Shown: positions 10,576 to 20,725, counted from the stretch's first letter. The stretch: 64,000 bases of DNA from Myotis daubentonii (GCF_963259705.1 NC_081847.1:71445754-71509753), one strand, 5' to 3'. Notes: a model not told the origin generated them from the letters alone. A program made the numbers and translations.

Positions 10576-10826
10576 TTAACACATCGTTTGCGGGTAGTTT
10601 TTATCGCGCACTAACAGGTGGCGCGGGCCATTTTTTGCTAATTTTTTGCGCAAATGGCAACGTTCAGTAAAATTACGATAACTTTAGTTTACGTATTTAT
10701 ACGTTACCCGCATTCTACCGCTAGTCTATAAAAAACGTATTGATACGTGTCCTGCGCTCTACTACACTGGTAGAACATATAAATACGTAAAACGTATAAA
10801 TACATTTCCCGCATACAATGTGTTAA
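10576..10826. mobile_element. 243-bp piggyBac-like MITE with TTAA duplication
   Basis: TTAA stands at 10576-10579 and 10823-10826. The left terminus is CACATCGTTTGCGGGTA, and the right terminus, read on the minus strand, is CACATTGTATGCGGGAA, with three mismatches in 17. The TTAA target and CAC..TG..TGCGGG ends resemble the piggyBat group known from vesper bats. The inside holds several ATACGT and ACGTAT words and no transposase frame. piggyBac transposase from another locus would have moved it. Confidence 0.85.
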
Positions 10827-10897
10827 ATATGTTCAGGTAACTAAGAGCTACCAGACATCTGAGGAAAACCTTTCATGTGAAAATCAGAGAACAAAAA

Positions 10898-11385
10898 AAA
10901 AGGGGGGGAGAATATGGTAGGCAAGATCATGCCCTCCCAACAACTCCATGTCCTTATCTACAACCTGGGCATATGTTATGTTCCATGGCACGTTTGCGGG
11001 TTAAAGGTTGCAAATGCAATTAAGGTTGCCGATCAACTGATTTTGAGATGAGATTAGCCTAGATTATCCCAATGAGCCCGATCTAGTCACATGCATCCTT
11101 AAAGGCCTGCAATCCTTCCTGGCCATGGTCAGAGGGAGATATGCCAACCAGTCAGAGTGATGTGACGTTGCTGGTTTTGAAGGTGAGGAAGCTATGAGAG
11201 AAGGAATGCGGTGGCTTCTAAAAGCTGGAAAAGGCAAGAACACAGATTCTCCCCAAGCGCCCTGGAAAGAAACACGGTCCTGTAGACAACACGGTTTAAC
11301 CCAGTGGAATCTGTATTAAACTTCTATCCTACAGAATAAGAAGATAATCAATGTGTGTTGTGTTAATTTGTTACAACAGCAAGAA
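10898..11385 (+). mobile_element. MLT1-type (MaLR) solo LTR
   Basis: The order of recognisable words is ATGCCCTCCCAACAACTCCA, CAATTAAGGTTGCCGATCAA, GATTAGCCTAGATTATCCCA, CTTCTAAAAGCTGGAAAAGG, GGATTCTCCCC-like and TGTGTTGTGTTAATTTGTTA. This is the order found in old mammalian ERVL-MaLR LTRs. The piece is heavily mutated and has no internal retroviral sequence. LTR ends are not sharply defined. Confidence 0.65.
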
Positions 11386-11479
11386 AAAAAACAATACAGG
11401 GGGATTTAAAGAAAGAGATAGGATTCAGGAAGAAGAAAATCTTTTTAAAAAGCATGAAAGGAATGAAGCATTGCAGGCA

Positions 11480-11985
11480 TGAAATAGCACAGGATTCTGT
11501 TTTTTAAAAAGCAACATTCTGAGAGCAATAAGGTGCTGTTGAAGTTAAAAATATGATAGGAGAAATGTGTTCTTTTAAATCAACAGCAGGGTCAAAAGAA
11601 ATATATGAGGAAGTTTCCCAGAAAATAGGACAAAAGGACAGAGCTATAGAAAATAGGCAAGAAAAGTCCAATAGACAGCACCTGCAAAAAAGAGGAATTC
11701 CAGAGAAACAAAGGGTGTGCCCACAACAAAACAACTACTTGCCCCAAAGAGAAACACATGGATTCCCAGATTGAAAAGGGTCATTAGCACCCAGGGATGG
11801 GGACAGAAGCAGGTTCCCCATCGGCTTTTGTGTATCATCGTGAAATTCCCAAACACTAGGAGCAAAACCAAAACCAAAAAAACAAACTCTGGGAGCAAAG
11901 AGAAGATTTTAAAAATATTCCTGATCACTTTTAGGCCACCTAACCTGTCCATTCTGAGAGGAGTATGTTACAATGTCCAACAGTA
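11480..11985 (+). mobile_element. Old L1M/HAL1-type LINE, ORF1-region remnant
   Basis: The A-rich plus strand contains GAAAATAGGCAAGAAAAGTC, TTCCCAGATTGAAAAGGGTC and ATCGTGAAATTCCCAAACAC followed by GAGAAGATTTTAAAAAT. These are in the order expected of the coiled-coil and downstream part of HAL1/L1M ORF1. The open frames are shattered. Confidence 0.55.
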
Positions 11986-12051
11986 AATAATGGCTAATCA
12001 ACATCTCCTTGAGGTTCTGTCCATTGCTGCTTCATATATTGATAGTGTATA

Positions 12052-12480
12052 CTTTTTAAAATTTGTATTTTTCAATTACAGTTTACATTCAATATTCTGT
12101 TGTGTTAGTTTCAGGTGTACAGCACAGTTGTTAGGCAATCATATATTTACAAAGTGGTCCTGCTGGTATTTCAAGTACCCACCTGCACCGTACGGTACGT
12201 AGTTATTACGATATTATTGGCTACGTCCCCTATGCTGTGTTTTACACCCCCAGGACTATTGTGTGACTACCCATTTGTACTTAATCCCTTCACCTTTTTT
12301 ATCCAGCTCCCCAACCACCCCCCCTTTGGCAAAGTGCATATATTTTTGTGTTGGTTATATTTTCTTCTTATATTGTTCCTTTTACTAGTTTACAACCTAT
12401 TGCTTTGCTCACTATGAAATATTTACATTCAATGTTATTTGGTCACATATTGAAATTACCCCCCCTAGATCTCTTTTGAT
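12052..12480 (-). mobile_element. LINE-1 3' UTR
   Basis: The plus strand reads TTCAATTACAGTTTACATTC, AGTTTCAGGTGTACAGCACA, TATTTCAAGTACCCACCTGC and CTATGCTGTGTTTTACACCC. This is the reversed L1 3' UTR common in laurasiatherian genomes. It ends near the TTTC microsatellite at 12540. Confidence 0.7.
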
Positions 12481-12539
12481 ATTTACCTGGAAGCCAATCT
12501 TTGTCTAACTTTCTTTGCCTTTTGTATTAACTGTATTTC

Positions 12540-12572
12540 TTTTCCTTCCTTCCTTCTTTTCTTTCTTCTTTC

Positions 12573-12635
<63 letters not shown>
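12540..12635 (-). repeat. (GAAA)n microsatellite grown from a SINE tail
   Basis: The plus strand is a long TTTC array with a few variants (TTTG, TTCC). It directly adjoins the 3' end of the minus-strand Ves SINE at 12636. On that SINE's strand it is (GAAA)n at the position of the A tail, so the tail is the probable seed of the microsatellite. Confidence 0.9.
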
Positions 12636-12636
<1 letters not shown>

Positions 12637-12830
12637 TTTTTTATTGATTTCAGAGAGAAAGGGAGAGAGATAGAGACATCAATGAGGAGAATCATTGATT
12701 GGCTGCCTCCTGCACGCCCCACACTGGGAATCTAGCCTGAAACCCGGGCATGTGCCCTGACCGGTAATCAAACCCTGACCTCTGGTTCATAGGTCAATGC
12801 TCAACCACTGAGCCACGCTGGCTGGGCTTA
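12636..12830 (-). mobile_element. Ves-type SINE
   Basis: Minus-strand head AGCCCAGCCAGCGTGGCTCA, then CCTATGAACC, a B-box-like GGTTTGATTACC, the CCCAGTGTGGGGCGTGCAGG block and the ATTGATGTCTC region. It belongs to the CCGGCTGGTGTGGCTCAGTGG subtype. The 3' tail has expanded into (GAAA)n. Confidence 0.9.
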
Positions 12831-13039
12831 ACTTATTTCTTATTTTTGAAAAAATACACACATAATACTGACTCTTTTTTTAAAAATCTAATTTTAGGTC
12901 CCTGTCTTTTAATAAGTGAGTTTGATTCATTTTCATTTATTGCAATTATTGTTACATTAGAACATATTTTACAATATACACTTACAAGAATTTGAATGTT
13001 TTTCTTTTCTGCTTCCCATAAGATAAAGAGAATTTCCTT

Positions 13040-13265
13040 GCCGAAACCGGTTTGGCTCAGTGGATAGAGCGTAGGCCTGTGGACTGAAAGGTCCCAGGTT
13101 CGATTCCGGTCAAGGGCATGTACCTGGGTTGCGGGCATATCCCCAGTGGGAGACGTGCAGGAGGCAGCTGATCGATGTTTCTCTCTCATCGATGTTTCTA
13201 ACTCTCTATCTCTCTCCTTTCCTCTTTGTAAAAAATCAATAAAATATATTAAAATAAAAAATAAA
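13040..13265 (+). mobile_element. Ves1 SINE with a 15-bp target duplication
   Basis: Head CGAAACCGGTTTGGCTCAGT, B box GGTTCGATTCC at 13097-13107, tail AAAAAATCAATAAAATATAT. The perfect duplication AAAGAGAATTTCCTT lies at 13025-13039 and 13266-13280, so this is a clean target-primed insertion of fairly recent age. Confidence 0.96.
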
Positions 13266-13548
13266 AAAGAGAATTTCCTTTTGTTGATTCAAAAGAATGC
13301 ATTTAGCTTTTGGTCTTGTGGTGGTTGTCCTTAGCTTAAGTCCCATACTCAAATTCATTTTCCCTTATTTGTGCATTGACCTTGACAATATTTATATCTA
13401 TTCCTTATTTTCCATATTACTTCTTGTAGTCTCTTCATATCAGTCTGATTTTTATTTGTTGGCAATCTACTTCATCTCCAAAAACATCTAGAATTTTTCC
13501 TTGCTGCTCTCCCTAATGCAGGTATAGGTTTCTTCTCCTCTCTCTCTC

Positions 13549-13768
13549 TTTTAATGTTTTTTTTATTGATTTTTAAAGAGAGAGGAAGGGAGAAGTAGAA
13601 AGAGACAGAAACATCAATGATGGGAGAGAATCATTGATCAGCTGCCTCCTGCACACCCCACACTGGGGATCGAGCCCACAACCCAGGCATGTGCCCTGAC
13701 TAGGAATTGAACCGTGACCTCCTGGTTCATAGGTCAACCCTCAACCACTGAGCCACGCCAGCAGGGCA
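13549..13768 (-). mobile_element. Ves-type SINE
   Basis: The reversed copy runs from TTTTTTTTATTGATTTTTAA on the left to GAGCCACGCCAGCAGGGC on the right. Pyrimidine-rich TCTC-TCTCTTTT words flank it at about 13537-13549 and 13769-13781 and are a probable target duplication. It is complete across both promoter boxes. Confidence 0.93.
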
Positions 13769-13789
13769 TCTCATCTCTTTTGTTTGGTG

Positions 13790-14430
13790 TTCTATAGGCC
13801 TTTCAAGCCAGAGCCTCTCAGCTCCAATTTTAGAAAGTTGGATCATCTCTGTTTATCCAAACATTTCATCTTGTTCATTTTTCTCCTCTCCTAAAGACCT
13901 TATAGTCTGAAAATTAGCAATTCTACTTCCACTCTCTATATTTCAAAGCACTTAAATATTATTTTTCCTCTTTATCATTCCCTGGGACCTCAACATTATC
14001 TTCCATTTCAGTGAATTTCTTCTTCAGCTGTTTCCATCCTGCTCTCAATCCCATTTCTTATATTCTTTACTTCAATTATTATATTTTTTCATGTTTCATA
14101 TTTCCACTTGGTTTTTTAAAATATATTTTTATTGATTTCAGACAGGAAGGAAGAGTAAGAGGGAGATAGAAACATCAATGATGAGAGAGAATCATTGATT
14201 GGCTGCTTCCTAAATACCCCAAAATGGGGACTGAGCCCTCAACCCGGGTATATACTCTGACTGGGAATCAAACCATGACTTCCTGGTTCTTAGGTCGATG
14301 CTCAACCACTGAGCGATGCCAGCCGGGCTCCACTTGTTTTTTGTGTGTTTTTTTAAAATCAATTCCCTACTTTTTCTTCATACTCTTAACATCTTCCCTT
14401 TTTCCTTCTTCTTAAAACGCTTATTTTAAA
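13790..14430 (-). mobile_element. Old L1M-type LINE fragment, split by a Ves SINE
   Basis: The plus strand contains TTCTTCAGCTGTTTCCATCC, TTACTTCAATTATTATATTTT and CATATTTCCACTTGGTTTTT, which resemble the reversed ORF1-region sequence of old L1M/HAL1 elements. The Ves copy at 14114-14328 lies inside it. Assignment is by a few words only. Confidence 0.4.
14114..14328 (-). mobile_element. Ves-type SINE
   Basis: Reversed copy: left end AAAATATATTTTTATTGATT, right end ACTGAGCGATGCCAGCCGGG. The duplications TTCCACTTGGTTTTTT at 14102-14117 and TCCACTTGTTTTTT from 14329 differ by one base length. The inner CCCCAAAATGGGGAC is mutated from the usual CCCACACTGGGG. Confidence 0.93.
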
Positions 14431-14686
14431 TTCCGGATCCATTGGTCTCAGTAGTTCTGTTTCAATGCAATGCATTCAGGTTCTTGTCGTTCTTTCAGAA
14501 GAAATGGACTTCTAAGGTGTCCAGTTCTTTTAGCCTGAGAGGTTGCAGTCCCAGAATGGCTGCAGAGCACCCAGCTATTTACTGCACTGACACTGGACTC
14601 AGGGCTGCTGCTCCTACCTCCACGGTGAAGTGGGTGTCAAAGATGCTATCGGGACATTTCTGAAGGAGTGGCAGGAGCAGAACTTT

Positions 14687-14909
14687 TTAAAATATATATA
14701 TATATATTTTTATTGAACTCAGAGAAGAAGGGAGAGGAAGGGAGAGATAGAAACATCAATGATGAGAGAGAATCATTGATTGCCTGCCTCCTGCACACAC
14801 CCCACTGGGGATCGAGCCCGCAACCCAGGCATGTGCCCTTGACCAGAATCGAACCCACGGCCCTTCAGTCCGCAGGCCAATGCCTTTCCACTGAGCCAAA
14901 CCAGCTAGG
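14687..14909 (-). mobile_element. Ves1 SINE with a 17-bp target duplication
   Basis: Reversed copy ending in GAGCCAAACCAGCTAGGG. The duplications GCAGGAGCAGAACTTTT at 14671-14687 and 14910-14926 are identical. A (TA)n stretch, about 14691-14706, sits in the tail. Confidence 0.95.
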
Positions 14910-14931
14910 GCAGGAGCAGAACTTTTAAAAC

Positions 14932-15025
14932 CCAGTGGGTTTTCATCCTGGTTCTGCACTAGAATCACATATGGAGATTTTTTAAATGCTGCTGCATCAC
15001 AGACTAATAAAACCAGAATGCCTGA
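14932..15025 (+). repeat. MER5-like hAT-Charlie fragment
   Basis: CAGTGGGTTTTCATCCTGGT, TAGAATCACATATGGAGATT and GCATCACAGACTAATAAAAC follow the 5' half of MER5A, an old hAT MITE. The 3' half is not seen. Confidence 0.5.
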
Positions 15026-15185
15026 GATGAGGCCTGGAGGGGAGTATAGATTTTCTCAACATTGTATATGGGGTCAGGGGGGTGAGAGGGGGAGAGATTC
15101 AAATCTACAAAACAGTTGAAAACAATAGTACAATGAATGTTTGTATGGTCTTCACCAGGATTCACCAAATGTTGCCTGATTTGTG

Positions 15186-15190
<5 letters not shown>

Positions 15191-15243
<53 letters not shown>
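15191..15243 (+). repeat. (CT)n microsatellite
   Basis: An almost pure CT array of about 53 bp. It is not joined to a recognisable SINE tail. The open frames read through it (serine-leucine repeats) are artefacts of the dinucleotide. Confidence 0.95.
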
Positions 15244-15248
<5 letters not shown>

Positions 15249-15466
15249 GTTTGGCTGAATCTTTTGAAACTAGTTGCAGACATCAACTTTTCATCCCTAA
15301 TACTTCAACATGGATCTCCTAAGAACAAGGACATCCCCCTACAAACATTGTTATCTAGTGCATGAATATGTAATGTGTAGTCAAGACGGAGATTCGCTGC
15401 TCTAACCTATCTCCCTCACCGTAGCCTTTGCTTGCCTTCTCCCCTTGCCCTCAACATTCATGAGAG

Positions 15467-15526
15467 CACACACATTATACACACACATCACACACAACAC
15501 ACACCATACAGGCACACACACAGCGC
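15467..15526 (+). repeat. Imperfect (CA)n repeat
   Basis: CA-rich tract with interruptions (ACACATTATACACACACATC, GGCACACACACAGCG). Confidence 0.85.
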
Positions 15527-15529
15527 AAG

Positions 15530-15985
15530 GTAGCCTTCAGCCTCCCCAGGGATTTCTACCCATCCCACAAATCCACGTTTCCTCACATTTCTACGGTTTC
15601 TCCAGGGTAGAGTTTGAGGGCAAGAGCCCCCAACCTGGGCTACAAGGTCACCTTGACAGGAACTGGAAGTCCTCAGGCTCTGTGTGTGTCTATTTTATAA
15701 TGTTGATGTGTTTGGTCAAGTCCAGCTCTTGATAAAGCAGTGGAGGGATCAGCATTTTAGGCAAAACATAACAAACATAACAGCCCAGAAAAACTGAAGG
15801 CCATCCTAAGGCAAGTAAGGTCTGATCTTGAATTTGTTCAGAGTGTTCTTTAAAGTATATAAAATATTTCTTTAGTGAAAACAAAATACACAAAGACTAA
15901 ATGAACGCACTCTGTCCACAGTCCCATCTCAATCTTAAAATGCCTGACGCAGTATTGAAAGTTACATAATACGGTCCTTAAAACA
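15530..15985. other. Unassigned non-coding sequence
   Basis: No gene or family recognised between the CA-rich tract and the L1 fragment to its right. Confidence 0.35.
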
Positions 15986-15989
15986 TTTT

Positions 15990-16200
15990 TTAAAATAGTG
16001 CATCTTGCCCCATATCTTTGCCATATTAGATTTCATAAAATTTTAATGGTTTTTCCAATTGATGTGCCAGAGATGATGTTTCAGTGTCATTTTAATTTGC
16101 ATTTCATTGGAGATCAGCAATGTCAAGCATCTTTTTACATGGTAATTAGTCACTTAAAATGTTATCTAAAATTCATAATGTTCATCTATTTTTTTTAAAA
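15990..16200 (-). mobile_element. LINE-1 ORF2 3' fragment
   Basis: The plus strand contains CATTTTAATTTGCATTTCAT followed by GATCAGCAATGTCAAGCATC and CATGGTAATTAGTCACTTAA. This is the reversed L1 ORF2 end, also seen near 3900 in the better-preserved copy. It is strongly mutated. Confidence 0.55.
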
Positions 16201-16204
16201 GAGA

Positions 16205-16855
16205 TTTTTAAAGAAAAAGTTAATAGTCTCTCTCTCCTTCCAATTCTGCCTTGAAGTAACCAATATTTTCTGTTGGTTTTGTATCCTTTAAAATCTTTGT
16301 TTAAACACATCCAAATGTACAGACACTTATATGGTTCTAGTAAGATAATTCAAAGCTACTCAGAACAATAGGGGTGGAGTGTGAGGTGTAGGGAATCATC
16401 AAAGGAAATCTGTCCATGCTAGTCTGAGGCAAATTAAAAACCTAAATAGAATCCTATTTGAAGTTGAAAAAAGGAGACATAAGCAAAAACTTTACAACAG
16501 AATGAAATAAACACAGCAGCACAAGAATATGGAGAGTATGTTTCTGAAAAGTGAACCCATAGGACAGATGTAAGTTTGGGGCCAATCTACTTTCTACTCT
16601 CACTGGAATGGGGAAAAGGTCAAGGACTCCAAAGAAAAAAGGATGCAAAATGAGATCCTATAAAAACAGATCAGGATAACAGAATTCTAAGAAAAACTAT
16701 TAAGGAAACACACAATGCTATTGTAACATTTTTAAAAATGGTATAAGAAGCAATGAAAAACAGACTCTCATTGAAGAAACCCAAATCAGTGAAGTAGAGG
16801 ATAGACATGAGAAAAATAATGCAGAATATAGAGACAAATGACCAATAATGAGAAA
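16205..16855. other. A-rich unassigned sequence, perhaps old LINE
   Basis: The base composition resembles the A-rich sense strand of L1, but I found no diagnostic words. It precedes a recognisable HAL1/L1M piece. Confidence 0.3.
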
Positions 16856-16859
16856 ACCC

Positions 16860-17250
16860 GTGGAGAAAAGACAACAGTCAACAAAAGATAATAGATATTC
16901 CTAAGAAAGAGATCAGAACATACTGGACAGAAAAAGTGTTGGAAACACAAAAGACTTAGAGATCTTTCCTAATATACAACGGGACCTCATATTGAAGCTC
17001 AAAGCAGTCCATCACAGAGAGGACAAAATAAAAAACAAGACCAAGCCAAACTCTGATAAAAAATTATTTCATTTTATGTAAATATCCATACAGAAGAAGC
17101 AGGACTCTGACTTTTCTGCCATATTATTCGCTGCCAGAAGACAAAACAAGGTTTAAAAGAATAAAAAGAATAATCCCAGAATTCTACACCCAGCCAAGGT
17201 GCCAGTCACCTGTTAAGAAACAGACAAGATGCTAACCATTGGAGGACATG
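16860..17250 (+). mobile_element. Old HAL1/L1M LINE fragment
   Basis: Words in order: TACAACGGGACCTCATATTG, GCTGCCAGAAGACAAAACAA and CCCAGAATTCTACACCCAGC. The last is characteristic of the 3' part of HAL1/L1M ORF1. No usable frame remains. Confidence 0.5.
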
Positions 17251-17468
17251 AGGAGGAGAGCACTTAAACACTTCTTTCTCAAGAACTAGTTGAATGAGTA
17301 AGTATTTTTAAACATGAAAGTTGTGTGTGGGAGGGCTGGGATGAGAGCCAGATCCATCCAAATTCTAAACATGGAAATAAGACTCAGTCACTGTGAGAAA
17401 TATAGTTATAAACTGAAAATACTAAATTCATCGACAGAGTAAGGAACATAATACAGTATTGATAATAA

Positions 17469-17779
17469 TCTATATATATAAAAGCCTAAGCGACTGTTCG
17501 ACCATTCAACCGTTCCACCATTCGACCGATAGCTCTGATGTGCACTGACCACCAGGGGGCAGATGCTCAATGCACAGGCATGGAAACATGGAACAGATTG
17601 ATGACTCTCAGAGGGAAGGGGGGAGGGTGGGAAGAGATTAAGCTAAGATCTTATATGCATACTAGAGACCTGGTGGGGTCCCTCAGCCTGGCATTCCGAC
17701 ATCCCCTGAGGGGTCCCAGATTGTGAGAGGGCACAGGCCAGGCCGAGGGACCCCACGAATCCGTGCACCAGGCCTCTAG
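17469..17779 (+). mobile_element. 311-bp non-autonomous Helitron (HeliBat type)
   Basis: It starts TCTATATATATAAAAGCCTA after an A (17468) and ends GCACCAGGCCTCTAG before a T (17780). These are the 5'-TC and CTAG-3' termini and the A|T target of Helitrons. The 3' hairpin is reduced to CACGAATCCGTG. It encodes no Rep-helicase protein. An inverted copy of the 3' end, ACTAGAGACCTGGT, begins at 17661, so the last 118 bp form an opposed pair of 3' modules. It carries a CTCF-like word at 17549-17562. Confidence 0.9.
17549..17562 (+). promoter_or_regulatory. CTCF-like motif inside a Helitron
   Basis: CCACCAGGGGGCAG matches the core of the vertebrate CTCF binding motif. It lies 80 bp from the Helitron 5' end and recurs in the related Helitron at 54322-54335. 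The match is visible; binding is inferred. Confidence 0.5.
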
Positions 17780-17829
17780 TTTCATTATAATACACTGGGA
17801 CAGAAATTCAGGATACACAAATCTGGTGG

Positions 17830-18654
17830 AATCGATTTGGAGTTAAGCTTGACAGAGGAGAGAATAAAGGGAAGTTAAAAAGTGTCATTTTCTTCCTCTT
17901 TCAGAGAGAGAGAGAGAAAATGGACAAGGTCTTGTTTATAAAATTGATGAATTGGAGAATGTAGGGCTAATTTTTATTCGGTTAAGAGATCTAAAAAACA
18001 GAATCTATATAGCCATTAAATTACTTTAAAATTATAAATAACACAGCAAAAGATACAAATCTATCTTTCCACAATGAATCACAACAAAAAATAAAATAAC
18101 CTAATGACACTTTTAAACAACAGGAATTATTATGACCATAAATGGAATAAACACATACTTTATGAAAAACTTAGTTAAAACACAAAATACAGCTTCAGAA
18201 AGCCAACAAAACACTAAGTAAAACAAAATGACTCAGAAAGATTATGAGTAAGAGGAAAAACAAAGATGTTCTAGGGAATGAAAACAAAAAAGCAAAGCCA
18301 CAGTGTTCACATCAGACAAAGTAGAATCCTCTCAAATGTTCACTATCATAGAAGTCTGTTGCCATTTAAACAATACCAATGCATAATGAAAGAAAATTTT
18401 CAATTATTTTTATCAATTATGCAGGACTCGACGCAAAAATAGACAAAGCACAAAATGGAACATCGCAGACTCAGTTATGAATACACTGGCAAAAGACTAA
18501 GTAAAATATTAGCCACTAAATTAAATAGCATGTCAAAAGAAGAAATGTGAGATTAAGTGATGATTGTTCAAAATTTGATAGAAGGTTAACATAAGAAGAA
18601 AAAGAACAATCTTGATAAATGCCTAAAAAACAATGTTTTAAAATAATATCTAGC
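17830..18654 (+). mobile_element. Old L1M LINE ORF2-region fragment
   Basis: Weak but ordered words include GACTCGACGCAAAAATAGAC and AAGTAAAATATTAGCCACTA followed by AATTAAATAGCATG. These match the L1 ORF2 reverse-transcriptase region coding for 'ILAN' and its neighbours. All frames are broken. Confidence 0.5.
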
Positions 18655-18915
18655 CACCCTGGCCAGTAAGGCCCAACGGTTAGAGTGTCAGCCCAAGTAC
18701 CAAAGGGTCAAGGGTTCAATTCCCAGTCAAAGGCACATACCTAGGTTGCAGGTTGGAACCCCAGCTCTGATTGGGGCGCCTGTGAGAGGTAACCAATTGA
18801 TGTGTCTCTCTCGCATCGATGTTCTCTCTCTCTCTTCTGTCTCTCTTCCCCTCCTTCCTTTCCACTCTCTCTGAAAAGGAATGGAAAAAAATATTCTCAA
18901 GTGAGGATTAACAAC
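18655..18915 (+). mobile_element. Bat tRNA-derived SINE, CCCTGGCCAG subtype
   Basis: Head CCCTGGCCAGTAAGGCCCAA, B-box-like GGGTTCAATTCCC, CTGATTGGGGCGCCTGTGAG, GCATCGATGTTCTC and the closing TCTCAAGTGAGGATTAA. The longer tail ending in a TCCTCAGGTGAGGATTAA-like word marks an older Ves subtype, shared with 56304-56562 and 57170-57437. Confidence 0.85.
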
Positions 18916-18941
18916 AAACTAAATAAATAAATGACACCTCG

Positions 18942-19160
18942 CCCTGGCCAGTGTGGCTCAGTTGGTTGGGCATCATCCTGTACACCAAACGGTCCCCAGT
19001 TTGATTCCCCATCAGGGCACATGCCCGGGTTGTTGTCATCATGTCCAATGGGGACCCCCAGTAGGAGGTGTGCAGGAGGCGACTGATCAATGCTTCTCTC
19101 TCACATCGATGTTTCTCTCTCCTTTTCCCTCTCTTTCTAAAAATAAATAAAAATAAATAC
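18942..19160 (+). mobile_element. Bat tRNA-derived SINE, CCCTGGCCAG subtype
   Basis: Head GCCCTGGCCAGTGTGGCTCA, GTTTGATTCCCCATCAGGGC, ACATCGATGTTTCTC and an AAAATAAATAAAAATAAATA tail. An extra segment, TGTTGTCATCATGTCCAATG, sits in the body, where other copies have a plain CGGGTTGCAGG. Confidence 0.88.
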
Positions 19161-19224
19161 ATAGCATCTATCCCTGAGAGCAATGTTTCATAAGATTAGT
19201 ATAAAAGGATATTTTTGTAGCATG

Positions 19225-19640
19225 ACCCCCCCAAAAAATTACACACTGCCCATCAAATGATTGTTGGCATCATGCTCAATGGGGAGCCATCAGGAGTATT
19301 TCCCTTCAATCATGAGAAAAGACAAGGACACTGCTATTTACCATCGCTTTTGCAATCTCTTCTGAAGTGCTACTAAAGTCACCAGGCAAGACAACAAAAT
19401 AAGAGGTATATCAGTAGATATTAGGGGAAAAAAGCAAAATGATCAATATTTGCACATTAGATAATTTTCTCCCTAGAAATACACACACAAGAAAATCAAT
19501 TAAAAACCCGTTAGAAATAATAATAGTTTCAGTAAGGCCAAAAAAATTACAAAAATCAATGGCTTTCTTAGATTTCCAGCAATAATCAATTGGAAAATAA
19601 ATATGCATGGTCTATATGAAAAAAGGAAAAACTACTTAAC
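19225..19640 (+). mobile_element. Old L1M LINE, reverse-transcriptase region
   Basis: The words CAGGAGTATTTCCCTTCAAT, AAGACAAGGACACTGCTATT, ATCAATATTTGCACATTAGA and ACAAAAATCAATGGCTTTCT run in the order of the L1 ORF2 region coding for the RT active-site segment. It is truncated and frameshifted. Confidence 0.65.
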
Positions 19641-19663
19641 ACTATGAAAGTATTTAGTAATAA

Positions 19664-19770
19664 AAAGGAAGGAGGGAGAGAAGGAAAAAGGAAGGGAGGG
19701 AAGGAAGAAGAGAGGTAGAGAGGGAGGGTGGGAAGGAGAAGGAGAGAGAGAGAGAGAGGAGAGAGAGAGC
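19664..19770 (+). repeat. GA-rich low-complexity tract
   Basis: Purine-only stretch of GGAA, GGGA and (GA)n units, e.g. GGAAGGAGGGAGAGAAGGAA, ending in (GA)n before 19770. On the minus strand it yields a meaningless serine/leucine-rich frame. Confidence 0.9.
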
Positions 19771-19789
19771 ACATTTATGGATAAAAACA

Positions 19790-20340
19790 TTCGATTGGGT
19801 AAATACTTTTAGAAGACAATTTGGCAGTGTTTACCAAAATGGAAAATGAGCCTACCCTTTTGTTCAATACACCCATCTCCAGGGATCCTACAGAAATCCT
19901 ACAGATACACAAAGTGCAAAAGTACAACATGACTCAAGAATTTTGGTCTGAGTAACTGGGTAAATGGTTGCAACGTCCAAAAGTGAACAACGTTTACAAA
20001 CTGGCCATATGCGGCAACAGCCTCAGAAAGTACTTATCCTTCGAGCTGGCAATTCCATTCCTAGGAATTTACTATTGGGAAACAGTCACGGCCATGCTCA
20101 GAGTTAGTTTCTGGGAAGTCTATTGCAGTGGTGCCCATAGTAATGGGAAAAAAAAGCAAACCATTTCATTATTTAACAATGGAATGTTGTAGAGCACAGA
20201 ACAATTAGATAGAAGAATATTCAATGATATAGAAGGACATACATGATACACTGTAACATGAAAAAATCATGCAGGACAGTATGTTCTGCATATATCATAT
20301 GATTAAAATTCTGATGGGGGAAAAACACTACATGGATCTG
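19790..20340 (+). mobile_element. Old L1M LINE 3' end
   Basis: GACAATTTGGCAGTGTTTAC, CTGGCAATTCCATTCCTAGG, AATTTACTATTGGGAAACAG and ACAATGGAATGTTGTAGAGC are the well known end of L1M ORF2 and its 3' UTR. The order is right and divergence is high. Confidence 0.65.
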
Positions 20341-20725
20341 ATACATATATGCCTCTTCCTTCATGGGGAAAGTGAGTTCAAGAGAGATTGGAGGTTGTGC
20401 AAAAAGTTACTGAGCTGCCTGTGGGGCAGAGCATACACAGGGTCACTAGTTGGATGGTGAAGCCGGGAAGAATCCAGGATGAGTTTCAGGTCAAAGAGTT
20501 CGGAACAATTAGAGAAGATGATTGTTATGGGTGACAGACAATGGAAGTAAAACATACCGAGGAGTAGCCTTAAATAAGAGAGCAAAACAAATGCATCATA
20601 AGAAAATAATCCATCATATAATAAAGGAAAAAACTGGATATGAAGATGGAAAGAGTATATGGCACTGAAAAACCATTACAGGAAGATGACAAACAAGATA
20701 TATTCTGATCAGCACGCTCAACTTT

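Noticed and set aside
15137..15365. Ser/Leu-repeat open frames
   Set aside because: They are translations of a (CT)n microsatellite.
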